This document shows, one piece after another, positions 30,405-38,777 of a stretch of DNA of 46,459 nt; positions within the stretch are counted from its first letter, which is position 1; every line of letters begins with the position of its first letter. A program made the translations under genes and the position numbers. Source of the stretch: Metallococcus carri (GTDB lineage: Bacteria; Actinomycetota; Actinomycetes; Actinomycetales; Dermatophilaceae); NCBI RefSeq assembly GCF_011440275.1, contig NZ_JAAOIV010000015.1:427-46885 (forward strand), written 5' to 3'. The notes under the pieces were generated by a model. The model was not told the DNA's origin, searched no databases, and saw only the letters and a program-made list of their open reading frames with translations.

Positions 30405-31649
30405 ATGAGCAACGACCGCCGCATCGTCGTGACCGGCCTCGGGGCGACCACCCCGATCGGGGCCACGGCGACCGCCACCTGGGAGGCGCTGCTCGCCGGC
30501 GAATCCGGCGCCCGTTCCCTGCCGCAGGAGTGGCTGGACCAGTACGAACTGCCGGTCACCTTCGCCGCGACGATCAAGCAGGACCCGAGCGAGGTGCTCG
30601 CCCGGGTCGAGACCCGCCGGATGGACCCCTCGGCGCAGTACGCGATGATCGCCGCCCGCGAGGCGTGGGCGGACGCCGGCAAGCCGGACATCGAGCCGGA
30701 GCGGCTGGCCGTGGCGATCGGTTCGGGCATCGGTGGCGTGCACACCCTGCTCGACCAGTACGACGTGCTGAAGGAGAAGGGGCCGCGGCGGATCTACCCG
30801 CTCACCGTGCCGATGCTCATGCCGAACACCGCGTCCGGCAATGTGTCCCTCGACCTGGGCGCCCGCGCGGGGGCGCACACGCTGGTGTCGGCGTGCGCGT
30901 CCGGTGCCGAGTCGATGGGGTATGCCGCCGAGATGATCCGCGCCGGCCGCGCCGATGTGGTGGTCGCCGGTGGCACGGAGGCGGCGATCCACCCGCTGCC
31001 CGTCGCCGGTTTCGCGGCGATGCAGGCGCTGTCCAAGCGCAATGACGACCCGACCCGGGCGTCCCGGCCGTATGACGTGAACCGCGATGGCTTCCTCCTC
31101 GGCGAGGGCGCAGCGGTGATCGTGGTCGAGGCCTACGAGCACGCCAAGGCCCGCGGCGCGACGATCTACGCCGAGCTCGCCTCGGTCGGCATGTCGGCCG
31201 ACGCGCACCACATCACCGCGCCCGAGCCCGAGGGCGCCGGTGCGTCTCGCGCGATGGTCGAGGCCGTCGAGCGGGCCGACCTGGCCGCGTCCGACGTCAA
31301 GCACATCAACGCGCACGCGACCTCGACCCCGGTCGGCGACATCGCCGAGGCCAACGCGATCCGGCGAGCCTTCGGCAATGCGGTCGACGGTATGGCGGTC
31401 ACCGCGACCAAGTCGATGACCGGTCACCTGCTCGGGGCGGCCGGCGCGCTCGAAGGCGTGTTGACGATCCTGTCGGTGCACCACCGGCTGATCCCGGCGA
31501 CCATCAACCTCGACGAGCAGGATCCCCAGATCACCCTGGACGTCGTCACCGGCGAGCACCGCACGCTGCCCGACGGCGACATCGCCGCGCTCAACAATTC
31601 GTTCGGTTTCGGCGGCCACAACGTGGCGATGATGATCAAGAGCGTCTGA
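30405..31649 (+). CDS. fabF: Beta-ketoacyl-ACP synthase II (FabF/KasA)
   Basis: A 414-residue elongating condensing enzyme. Catalytic residues are Cys164 (VSACASGAES), His304 (INAHATST) and His405 (FGFGGHNV). It has a good ribosome site (AAGGAG) 9 nt before the ATG. It is the last gene of the fab operon and is followed by a strong terminator hairpin. In the equivalent mycobacterial locus this position is held by kasA. Confidence 0.96.
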   Translation: MSNDRRIVVTGLGATTPIGATATATWEALLAGESGARSLPQEWLDQYELPVTFAATIKQDPSEVLARVETRRMDPSAQYAMIAAREAWADAGKPDIEPERLAVAIGSGIGGVHTLLDQYDVLKEKGPRRIYPLTVPMLMPNTASGNVSLDLGARAGAHTLVSACASGAESMGYAAEMIRAGRADVVVAGGTEAAIHPLPVAGFAAMQALSKRNDDPTRASRPYDVNRDGFLLGEGAAVIVVEAYEHAKARGATIYAELASVGMSADAHHITAPEPEGAGASRAMVEAVERADLAASDVKHINAHATSTPVGDIAEANAIRRAFGNAVDGMAVTATKSMTGHLLGAAGALEGVLTILSVHHRLIPATINLDEQDPQITLDVVTGEHRTLPDGDIAALNNSFGFGGHNVAMMIKSV

Positions 31650-31670
31650 GACTCGACGGCACGCGACGAA

Positions 31671-31701
31671 GGGCGCGCCACCCGCGTGGGGTGGCGCGCC
31701 C
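31671..31701. terminator. Strong hairpin terminator between fabF and DUF3145
   Basis: GGGCGCGCCACCC and the matching GGGTGGCGCGCCC form a 13-bp GC stem around a GCGT-type loop. It lies between the convergent fabF and DUF3145 genes and can serve both. No U-tract follows, as is common in GC-rich actinobacteria. Confidence 0.8.
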
Positions 31702-31724
31702 TGCTGCGTCGGCGACCAGAAGCG

Positions 31725-32237
31725 TCAGGAAACCCGGTGCAACCAGCGCACGGTGGCACCATCCCCGGCATACCGGAAGGGCTCGAGTTCGTTGTCCCAG
31801 GCGGTGCCGAGCAGCTCGGCGATCTCGACCCGGATCGCGTCCGGGTCGCCGCCGGTGACGGCGAGGGCGGAGCGCAGCCGGTCCTCGTTGATGACGGCGT
31901 CGCCGTTGGCCGCGGTCCAGGTGTGGTGGATGCCGAGGCTCGGGGTGTGCGACCAGCGCGAGCCGTCGCAGCCGGGCGAGGGCTCCTCGGTGATCTCGAA
32001 GCGGACGCGCTGCCAGTCGCGCAGGGCGCTGGCGAGCTTGGCGCCGGTGCCGGGCTCACCCATCCAGGACAGCTCGGTGCGCAGCTCGCCGGGCGCGACC
32101 GGCTGCTTGGCCCACTCCAGGCGCACGGCGGAGCCGAGCACGTGCTCCAGTGCCCAGCCGATGTGCTGGCACAGCGCAGCTGGGGTCGAGTGAACGAACA
32201 CGACCCCGCGCGTGACGCGGGAACCCACCGCAGACAT
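31725..32237 (-). CDS. DUF3145 family protein
   Basis: A 170-residue soluble protein conserved beside the actinobacterial fab operon. TRGVVFVHSTPAALCQHIGWALEHVLG at the start and AGDGATVRWLHRVS at the end are typical. The function is unknown; gene neighbourhood suggests a link to fatty-acid synthesis. The ATG at 32237 is preceded by AGGAGG at good spacing. An in-frame ATG 39 nt upstream is less likely. Confidence 0.85.
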   Translation of the reverse strand: MSAVGSRVTRGVVFVHSTPAALCQHIGWALEHVLGSAVRLEWAKQPVAPGELRTELSWMGEPGTGAKLASALRDWQRVRFEITEEPSPGCDGSRWSHTPSLGIHHTWTAANGDAVINEDRLRSALAVTGGDPDAIRVEIAELLGTAWDNELEPFRYAGDGATVRWLHRVS

Positions 32238-32377
32238 CGAAGCCTCCTGACCTTGTGCGAGCGACGTCTTCCCCAACGTTCTCGCCGGCCATCAGCGGGT
32301 TCCTGTATGACGTTGTGCGGCTGCCATTGTGCCTCACGGAGGGCTCTTCGCACCACCCGTCTCAGGCGTCACATCGG

Positions 32378-33664
32378 TTACGGCGCCGACAGCGGCACCC
32401 GTGGACTCTGGTTAAAGGCCTCGGTCGGGGTCATCCGCATGCCGTTCAGGGTGACGGTCCGCTCGGTGGAGACCTGCGCGCAGCCGGTGGTGGTGGCGGC
32501 CGCGGGCGGTGCGGCGTTCTCGGTCGAGGTGGGACTCGGCGACGCAGTGGGGCTGGTGCTGGGTGTCGAACTCGGCCGGGGTCGCGCGGGAGCAAGCGAC
32601 TGGTCCGCGGCGATCTTGGCGAAGAGCGCGGCAGCCGAGGGGCCGGGCAGCACGACATTGCGGTTCTGCGCGTCGTAGACCGTCGGCATCGTGACGAAAT
32701 AGGTCGACCGCGCCGGGATCTTGTTGAACTGCAGGCCGAGTTGCAGCAGCCGGTCGACCGATCCGAGGCCGTCGTCGACCGTGAGTGCCTTGGTCGCCGC
32801 GTCGGCGACCTGGTAGCCGGTGACCGGGTTGAGCAGCGTCGAGGCGGACTGAACGTCGCGCATCATCGTGGACAGGAAGAGGTGCTGCGCGCTTGCTCGG
32901 CCAAGGTCCGAGCCGTCGCCGAAGCCGTGCCGGGTGCGCAGAAACTCCAACGCGGGCAGCCCCTTCAGCGTGTGGTTGCCGGCCGCGAGCTTGAGATGCG
33001 AGTAGGGGTCATAGACGTCCTTGCTGACGCAGATCTGCACTCCCCCGACGGCATTGGACAGCTGCACGACGCCGGAGAAGTCAACGACCATGAAGTGGTC
33101 GATCGGCACACCGGTGAGCTGGTGCACGGTGGCGACAGTGCAGTTGGGGCCGTCGTTGAGAGTGCTGTTGCTCCGATCCCGGTGTGCCGCAACGACTTTG
33201 CCGGTGAACTGATCGGTGCACTGCGGGATGTCGACGATGGTGTCGCGCGGGATGCTCGTGACGCTCGCATTGGTGCGGTCGGCGGACAGGTGGACCAGCA
33301 TCTCCACATCAGCGTTGCCGGGACCCGCGGTGCCGGTGGCGCTGGGGCTCGCGGTGCCGGTCGGGCAAGCGCCGCCGATCGTGCAGTCCGCGGCGCTCGC
33401 GCGCGAGTCCGATCCGAGCACCAGGATGGTGAGCGGGGTCGGCTTGGCGAGGTCACCGGTGGCATCGCCGCCACCGGCCGTGAGGCTCGTCGTGCGCAGG
33501 TTCCCGTTGAAATGCTCGTAGGCCGCGGCCGCGCCGGTCACGATGAGGGCTGCGATGACTGCGAAGGCAATCACCATGCGCCGCAACCGCTTTCGGCGCC
33601 GTGATCGTGGCCCCGGAAGCGGTTGCGGCTGCTGGTCGTCGCGGATCAGCGAAGCGTCAGCCAT
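32378..33664 (-). CDS. LytR-CpsA-Psr (LCP) family glycopolymer ligase
   Basis: A 428-residue type II membrane protein. A basic cytoplasmic N-terminus (SRRRKRLRRM) is followed by one TM (about residues 30-49) and an extracellular LCP domain with ILVLGSDSRA, TSIPRDTIVDIP, FMVVDFSGVVQLSNAVGGV and LRTRHGFGDGSDLGRASAQ. LCP enzymes attach undecaprenyl-linked polymers to peptidoglycan. A Ser/Pro/Thr-rich stretch (about residues 365-395) leads to a short C-terminal tail. The start overlaps the end of uppP by 19 nt. Confidence 0.93.
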   Translation of the reverse strand: MADASLIRDDQQPQPLPGPRSRRRKRLRRMVIAFAVIAALIVTGAAAAYEHFNGNLRTTSLTAGGGDATGDLAKPTPLTILVLGSDSRASAADCTIGGACPTGTASPSATGTAGPGNADVEMLVHLSADRTNASVTSIPRDTIVDIPQCTDQFTGKVVAAHRDRSNSTLNDGPNCTVATVHQLTGVPIDHFMVVDFSGVVQLSNAVGGVQICVSKDVYDPYSHLKLAAGNHTLKGLPALEFLRTRHGFGDGSDLGRASAQHLFLSTMMRDVQSASTLLNPVTGYQVADAATKALTVDDGLGSVDRLLQLGLQFNKIPARSTYFVTMPTVYDAQNRNVVLPGPSAAALFAKIAADQSLAPARPRPSSTPSTSPTASPSPTSTENAAPPAAATTTGCAQVSTERTVTLNGMRMTPTEAFNQSPRVPLSAP

Positions 33665-34551
33665 GCGATGCTCGCGGCCCCGGCGACGATGCAGTAGACG
33701 CCGAAGGGTCGCAGCGAGCGGGTTGCGACATACCGGGTGAAGAAGCGCACGGCGAGATAGGCACCCACGCCGGAGAGCACGGACCCGAAGATCACCTGCG
33801 GGCGGATGCCGTCGCCGAGCGGGCCCAGCAGGTCCGGAATCTTCAGCACGCCGGCGGCAAGGATCACCGGGGTGGCGAGCAGGAAGGAGAAGCGCGCCGC
33901 GTCCTCGCGGGTGAGGCCCTTGACCATGCCGCCGGTCATGGCGATGCCGGAGCGGGAGATGCCGGGGGCGAGCGCGAGGATTTGGCTCGCGCCGATGACG
34001 AGGGCGGACAGCCACGGCATACGGGCAAGGCGCTCGTCGGACTCGACACCGGTGACGCGCTCGTCGATATAAGCGGTCGGACGGTCGCCGCGCTTGCTGC
34101 TGAGCTGTTCAACGGTGATGAGCACGATTCCGTTGATGATCAAGAAGATTGCCGTCGGGATCGGTCGCGCCAAGGTGGTGCGGAACCAGTGCTCGGCAAG
34201 CAGTCCGACCAGGCCGACGGGGATGGTGCCGATGATCAGCAGCCAGATCAGCCGTTCGTCACGGGTCTCGATCCGGCGATGCCGGATGCTGCTGAACAAG
34301 CCGCCGATGAGGCGCACCCAGTCACGCCAGAAGAACGCGATGAGCGCGATCGCGGTGGCGACATGCAGACCGACGATGTAGGCCAGATAGGGCGATTCGG
34401 GCGTGCTGACATTGAGGTCGCGCGCCCACGATCCGCCGACCAGCGCGGGAATGAGCACGCTGTGACCGAGGCTGGAGATCGGGAAGAGTTCGGCGACGCC
34501 TTGGAAGGCGCCGACGACGCCGGCTTCCAGCCAGCTGAGGTGTTGGGACAT
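33646..34551 (-). CDS. uppP: Undecaprenyl-diphosphatase
   Basis: A 301-residue, 8-TM BacA/UppP enzyme that dephosphorylates undecaprenyl pyrophosphate outside the membrane to recycle the lipid carrier. Motifs are GVAELFPISSLGHSVL (about residues 18-33) with the catalytic Glu, and ALAPGISRSGIAMTGGM with the catalytic Arg/Ser. The ATG at 34551 follows GAAAGAGAG. A longer in-frame ORF upstream lacks homology. It overlaps the LCP gene, linking carrier recycling and polymer attachment. Confidence 0.96.
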   Translation of the reverse strand: MSQHLSWLEAGVVGAFQGVAELFPISSLGHSVLIPALVGGSWARDLNVSTPESPYLAYIVGLHVATAIALIAFFWRDWVRLIGGLFSSIRHRRIETRDERLIWLLIIGTIPVGLVGLLAEHWFRTTLARPIPTAIFLIINGIVLITVEQLSSKRGDRPTAYIDERVTGVESDERLARMPWLSALVIGASQILALAPGISRSGIAMTGGMVKGLTREDAARFSFLLATPVILAAGVLKIPDLLGPLGDGIRPQVIFGSVLSGVGAYLAVRFFTRYVATRSLRPFGVYCIVAGAASIAWLTLR

Positions 34552-34744
34552 TGCTCTCTTTCGGTCGGTCTGCGGGTCGGCACCGAACGCTAGGGATGTC
34601 GCCTGACCGTTTCCTGGACGCTTGCTGGACCAGCCTGGGTATGCCGCTCGCGCACCCGCCGCCCTCGTGCCGCTGCGCGCGGTGCCACAATGGTCGCCGC
34701 CCATTCGGCAACCCGTCGCTCGCGACGCAGTGACCGGCGGGCGC

Positions 34745-34818
34745 GGGGCGGTAGCTCAGCCGGTTAGAGCAGCGGACTCATAATCCGTCGGTCCTGGGTT
34801 CAAGCCCCAGCCGCCCCA
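34745..34818 (+). tRNA. tRNA with CAU anticodon (elongator Met, or Ile2 with modified C34)
   Basis: A 74-nt cloverleaf. Acceptor strands GGGGCGG/CCGCCCC have discriminator A, the anticodon stem GCGGA/TCCGT encloses loop CTCATAA, and the T arm is CTGGG-TTCAAGC-CCCAG. CAU in an ATA-rich loop cannot by sequence alone distinguish elongator Met from tRNA-Ile2 with lysidine. CCA is not encoded. Confidence 0.92.
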
Positions 34819-34951
34819 CTGTGCAGGGCCTGATCACGGCCCTGCAGCGGTCGTCTGCGTGCGGACATGCCTCTTCTTGCGTTCTTACGGTGGACACGGG
34901 CCACCGCAAGAACCGGCCAACCGAGCGCCTCCGTCTGCCACGATCCGGGCC

Positions 34952-35875
34952 ATGAGCCGAGTCAGGGTGCTACGAGCAGCGACGCTCGCCACGGCCAGCG
35001 TGCTTTCAGTGGCGGCTTGCGCGACGGGCTCCGGCAGCGGTAACGGGCATCCCCGGACGTCCGGACCAGCGTGGCAGTCGTCCAGCAGTGGGCCTGCCAG
35101 CGCGGCCGACGTCCCGGCGACCTCACCGGCCGGGATCCTCGATGGCATCACCTACCACGAGTTCGCTAGCAAACACCCCACTCAAGTGCAGCCACTGATT
35201 GACGCCATCGTGGCCGGGGTCGACGTTTCGCCGGCGGTGTGGGCAAGTCTCCCGCTGACTGAACGGGCAAGCCGCGTCGGTTGGTACGTCGAGTTCGGCA
35301 CCGAATTGTGCGCTCCGCAGCACATGGGCACGGACGACATGGCCAAGACCCGACGAGATCTCGAGGCCGTGGGCTGGAGTCCGTTCTTGTCACTGGACAC
35401 GGTGCGGAGCGCCGGTGCGCAGTTCCCTTCGTCGACAACGGTCGGTAACCTGCGCGACCTGCAGGCGGTGGAGACCGTGCGTCAGATGTACGAGTGCGCC
35501 GTTGGCGCAGCGCCGGACGCACAGGGGAAGTTCGCCCAGCAGATCAGGGACAACCTCACCCGCACTGACAACGGCTTCTACCTCCGGCCGGAGGGGGACG
35601 TGGTATTCGTGGACGACTACCTTCGCTACGGCCTCAACTCGGCTCTTAACGTTGACACGGTCGCCAAGTACGGCGGTTTCGCCCAACTAGTCAAGATGCC
35701 AGATCTGGCCAAACAAGGCTTGGCGGCGTTCACGGTGAAGGTACAGGCACCGAGCCCGGCGTGGTACCGCTCGTCGGCCAGCGGCGCCGAGTTCATGCAG
35801 TACATCGTGGGACTTGTGGCTACGACCGACCACCGCTACGTGCCGTTCTTCACCTTCGACCAAACAGGTGGGTGA
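34952..35875 (+). CDS. Putative lipoprotein of unknown function
   Basis: A 307-residue exported protein. Residues 1-22 form a signal with a lipobox SVAAC at the cleavage site, followed by a Gly/Ser/Pro linker to about 65. The mature part contains GWYVEFGTELCAPQHMGTDDM and two or more free cysteines but no family I can name. The ATG at 34952 lacks a clear ribosome site. Third codon positions are less GC-biased than in neighbours, hinting at recent acquisition. It is the first gene after the CAU tRNA. Confidence 0.7.
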   Translation: MSRVRVLRAATLATASVLSVAACATGSGSGNGHPRTSGPAWQSSSSGPASAADVPATSPAGILDGITYHEFASKHPTQVQPLIDAIVAGVDVSPAVWASLPLTERASRVGWYVEFGTELCAPQHMGTDDMAKTRRDLEAVGWSPFLSLDTVRSAGAQFPSSTTVGNLRDLQAVETVRQMYECAVGAAPDAQGKFAQQIRDNLTRTDNGFYLRPEGDVVFVDDYLRYGLNSALNVDTVAKYGGFAQLVKMPDLAKQGLAAFTVKVQAPSPAWYRSSASGAEFMQYIVGLVATTDHRYVPFFTFDQTGG

Positions 35876-36084
35876 AGGCTGAACCGACGTGTATCGCGAC
35901 GGGCCGAACGCAAGAGAACAGGATCAGGTGTGCGGCACGGAGTCGGCAGGCCGGGCGCGGTATTCGCCGACTCGGCGGGCCCTGTCTGCCGGCCGCGCTG
36001 GTTGAGCCGCCGCTCGATCCACTCGGCGAGCTTGGTCCGGCTCAGCACTCACGACCACGGCTCGACGCCGTGAGAAAATGTGAC

Positions 36085-36119
36085 AGAGCCTCGGCGCGAT
36101 CATCGCGACCGAGGCTCTT
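36085..36119. promoter_or_regulatory. Long hairpin directly before the GNAT gene
   Basis: AGAGCCTCGG-CGCGA-TCA-TCGCG-A-CCGAGGCTCT folds into a stem of about 15 bp with a single bulge. It ends 4 nt before the GNAT ATG. It could terminate the lipoprotein transcript, or be a translational control element if transcription starts upstream. It has no long U-tract. Confidence 0.7.
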
Positions 36120-36123
36120 GCGT

Positions 36124-36660
36124 ATGCCGAATCCTCTTCTCCCCCAACCGATTTCCTACCGTCCCGCTGCTCCCGCCGACCATCTTGCACTTCGGCAGCT
36201 GTGGAACCTATTCCGGCACGACATGTCGGCATACACCGGCGGCCTGCCCGGCGCGGACGGTCGCTTCCGCACCGAACGGCTCGACCACGCTCTCGGCGAC
36301 ACCATCGGCTGGCTAGCGTGGATTGCGATGGCTGGGCCGCACCCGATTGGTTTTGCGCTCGTTCGCGCCCTCGATGAACCGGAGCACGTGCTCAACAGTT
36401 TCTTCATCGTGCCCGGTGCTCGGCGTAGTGGGCTCGGGCGTCAGTTCGCGCGAGTCGTGTTGCTCAGCCGGCCGGGTCGGTGGGCGATCGCCTACCAGGA
36501 CACCAACCCGGCGGCTGCCGCGTTCTGGCCCGACCTCGCCCGTGGACTCGATCCGCACTGGGCCCATGAGCACCGCTCGGTTCCCGGCCGCTCGGAGTTG
36601 CCGCCGGACCACTGGATTCGACTCACCATCACGCCGCCGCCCGCCGATGCGTCGTGGTGA
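36124..36660 (+). CDS. GNAT-family N-acetyltransferase
   Basis: A 178-residue acyltransferase. Residues about 12-165 fit the GNAT fold. FIVPGARRSGLGRQFARVVL (about residues 98-117) is the acetyl-CoA motif A (R/Q-x-x-G-x-G), followed by AIAYQDTNPAAAAFWPDLAR typical of motif B. The substrate is unknown. The ATG at 36124 starts 5 nt past a strong hairpin; in-frame GTG 36070 and TTG 36118 are alternatives. The neighbours are an orphan lipoprotein and a secreted phosphatase. Confidence 0.78.
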   Translation: MPNPLLPQPISYRPAAPADHLALRQLWNLFRHDMSAYTGGLPGADGRFRTERLDHALGDTIGWLAWIAMAGPHPIGFALVRALDEPEHVLNSFFIVPGARRSGLGRQFARVVLLSRPGRWAIAYQDTNPAAAAFWPDLARGLDPHWAHEHRSVPGRSELPPDHWIRLTITPPPADASW

Positions 36661-36747
36661 CGACAGTGTGCGGACGGCAGCGAGCGATGAACCGCCCTCC
36701 CCGATCGTCGAACCCGAGCGGCCGGCGGCATACCGGATCCGCTGCGG

Positions 36748-38523
36748 TCAGAGTCCGGGCAGCACCTTGGTGCCCTCGGCCCGCACCGCAGTCAGCTCGT
36801 TCGGGCTGAGGCCGAGCACCGACAACACCGTCGGGGCGACCTGGGTCGTCTCGACCGGGGTGTTGTTGACACCGTGACGGATGCCGGGGCCGTCGACGAG
36901 CATCAGCACATGCTGGTCGCCGGGGTTCATGCCGCCGTGCTCGGCGAGCTTGGTCGGACCGGCATACACCACGCCTTCTCGCACCTTGCCGAAGACGTCC
37001 GGGTAGTGCCCGTTGCTGGTGGGCACACCGAAGAACTTCGCCGAGGCAGCTCCGGCCCAGATCTGGGTCAGGCCGGAGTGCTGCAGCGTCACGGGCTGCT
37101 TGTTCACGGTGAGCCCCTGGGCGGTGTGGTTCCACAGGTAGCTCTTGACGAAGTCGGCCGCAGCCTGCGAACGGTCCGAGAGATAGGACTGCCACAGGTC
37201 GTCATTGGTGCCGGCGACGATGAGCTTGGTGTTGTTGGGATGCGTCTTGGCCCAGGCGGCGTTGACCGCGTCGACGATCGGGCCGTCCTTGACCGTCACG
37301 AGCTTGTTCGGGTCCTGAGGAGACTGCCCGTGCTTCGCGGTGACGATCACCGTGGTGGAGCGCGCCAGGCCGTCCTTGCGCAGCTGGGACTCCATCCGGC
37401 CGAGCTGGGCGTCGACATAGTCCAGCGCGCTGGACAGCACCGGGCCGGGCACGAGCTGCCCGCCGACCCGCTGGTAGCCACCGGCCTGCGGCACGCTCGG
37501 GGTGTAGCTGCCGTCGGCATTCTTGATCAGGTTGGCCGAGGTGGACCGGCTCTTCTGCGCGACCGAGACGGTCTGGAAGTTCATCCCGAAGATCGCCGGC
37601 GTGCCGGTCCTGGTCGTGCCGGAGTGGCCCTTGCCGTCGATCTCGTTCAGGATCGCCTGGACCTTGTAGTTGTCGTACTGCTTGGTCGCGGCATCGATGT
37701 GTGCCCAGTCGTCGTCCTGCGGGTAGGGGACGCCGTTGGGTTCCACGGCCTGCGAGTCGATCTCCGGGCCGAAGAAGTCATCGATGCTCTTGCCATTTGA
37801 GCCCGGGCCGTTGAACGACAGATAGACCGCGTGCTTGTCCGACCATGCGGTGCGCAGGCCGGCCCGGTGGATCACCTGGAACATCGAGTTATCGCCGACG
37901 TAGTCCCACGGCATGATCGGCCTGCAGGTCGCCGGATCGACCGGGAACGTCGAGGCGTTGAATGACGACGCGTTGTTGCGCAGCCGCATGATCGCGGCGG
38001 GGTTCTTGTCGACGTCTCCGGGGTACACCGAGCCGTTTTCGTCGAATGACGGGTACGTCCCGTTGCTGGGGTTGAGGAAGTCCGGCACCTTCGCCAGGGC
38101 GTCGTCGGGCGAGTCGTAGATGACGTCGCCACCAGTCGCGGGTTTGCCAGGGATGCAGGGTGCGCCGGGCTGGTCGGTGGTGTGGCTGTACTCGACGTCG
38201 TAATAGATCCCGGTCGTCTTGGGGTTGCCGCCGGTCATCAGGGCGGTGCCGCCGGGGTCGGAGTCGGATGGGTTCGACGTCGCCGCCTGGGTGTATTCGG
38301 CCCCGCGATGCGTCAGCTTGGCCAGGGTCGAGGCCGGGTGGTGGGCGACATACCACTCCAGGTCGCTCTGGTGCATCCCGTCGACCGAGATCAGCAGCAC
38401 GTGCTTGCTCTGCTTGCCGTGCTTGGGCGCGTGGTGGGCGGGCGCGGCTGTCGCCGCGGTAACGCCCGCTGCGAGGGCGACGGCGGTGGCCAACGTGATG
38501 GCCGTGGTGCGTTGACGTTGCAT
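36748..38523 (-). CDS. Secreted alkaline-phosphatase-superfamily phosphodiesterase
   Basis: A 591-residue exported protein with a signal peptide (about residues 1-28, ending ATAAPAHH). The alkaline phosphatase/nucleotide pyrophosphatase core shows LLISVDGMHQSDL (first metal Asp), SNPSDSDPGGTALMTGG (nucleophile region), VTAKHGQSPQD and EHGGMNPGDQHVLM (metal His/Asp). The family hydrolyses phosphomono- or diesters outside the cell; the exact substrate cannot be assigned. It is divergent from the ECF sigma factor gene, and a good ribosome site is absent. Confidence 0.85.
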   Translation of the reverse strand: MQRQRTTAITLATAVALAAGVTAATAAPAHHAPKHGKQSKHVLLISVDGMHQSDLEWYVAHHPASTLAKLTHRGAEYTQAATSNPSDSDPGGTALMTGGNPKTTGIYYDVEYSHTTDQPGAPCIPGKPATGGDVIYDSPDDALAKVPDFLNPSNGTYPSFDENGSVYPGDVDKNPAAIMRLRNNASSFNASTFPVDPATCRPIMPWDYVGDNSMFQVIHRAGLRTAWSDKHAVYLSFNGPGSNGKSIDDFFGPEIDSQAVEPNGVPYPQDDDWAHIDAATKQYDNYKVQAILNEIDGKGHSGTTRTGTPAIFGMNFQTVSVAQKSRSTSANLIKNADGSYTPSVPQAGGYQRVGGQLVPGPVLSSALDYVDAQLGRMESQLRKDGLARSTTVIVTAKHGQSPQDPNKLVTVKDGPIVDAVNAAWAKTHPNNTKLIVAGTNDDLWQSYLSDRSQAAADFVKSYLWNHTAQGLTVNKQPVTLQHSGLTQIWAGAASAKFFGVPTSNGHYPDVFGKVREGVVYAGPTKLAEHGGMNPGDQHVLMLVDGPGIRHGVNNTPVETTQVAPTVLSVLGLSPNELTAVRAEGTKVLPGL

Positions 38524-38715
38524 CGTTTTCGGTCTCTCTGCCGGATGGTCCCCGAGTGGCGTCAGGTAGGCCACCAGCGCAACCTGGGGCCGGACTCGGA
38601 ACATCGCAAACTCCCGATGAACCACAGCCGAACCCTGTGATGCCGGTGAGATTCGTTGCGGCCCGGGCGGATTCGGCATACGGGCTCCGGCTGTATGCCG
38701 GAGGCGCGGCCGGTG

Positions 38716-38742
38716 TGTCACGTTCGCGGTCCGGGATCCGTC
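38716..38742 (+). promoter_or_regulatory. ECF41-type promoter of the sigma gene
   Basis: TGTCACG (38716-38722) is separated by exactly 16 bp from CGTC (38739-38742). The published ECF41 target motif is TGTCACA, 16 bp, CGTC, so this matches at 10 of 11 positions. It lies 35 bp before the sigma gene ATG and suggests autoregulation. Confidence 0.75.
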
Positions 38743-38777
38743 ATCCTGGCGACTGCACCTGCCCAGAGGAGAGAGCG

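Noticed and set aside
34745-36660. Integrated element using the CAU tRNA
   Set aside because: No integrase and no repeated tRNA 3' end were found downstream; kept only as a composition-based observation.
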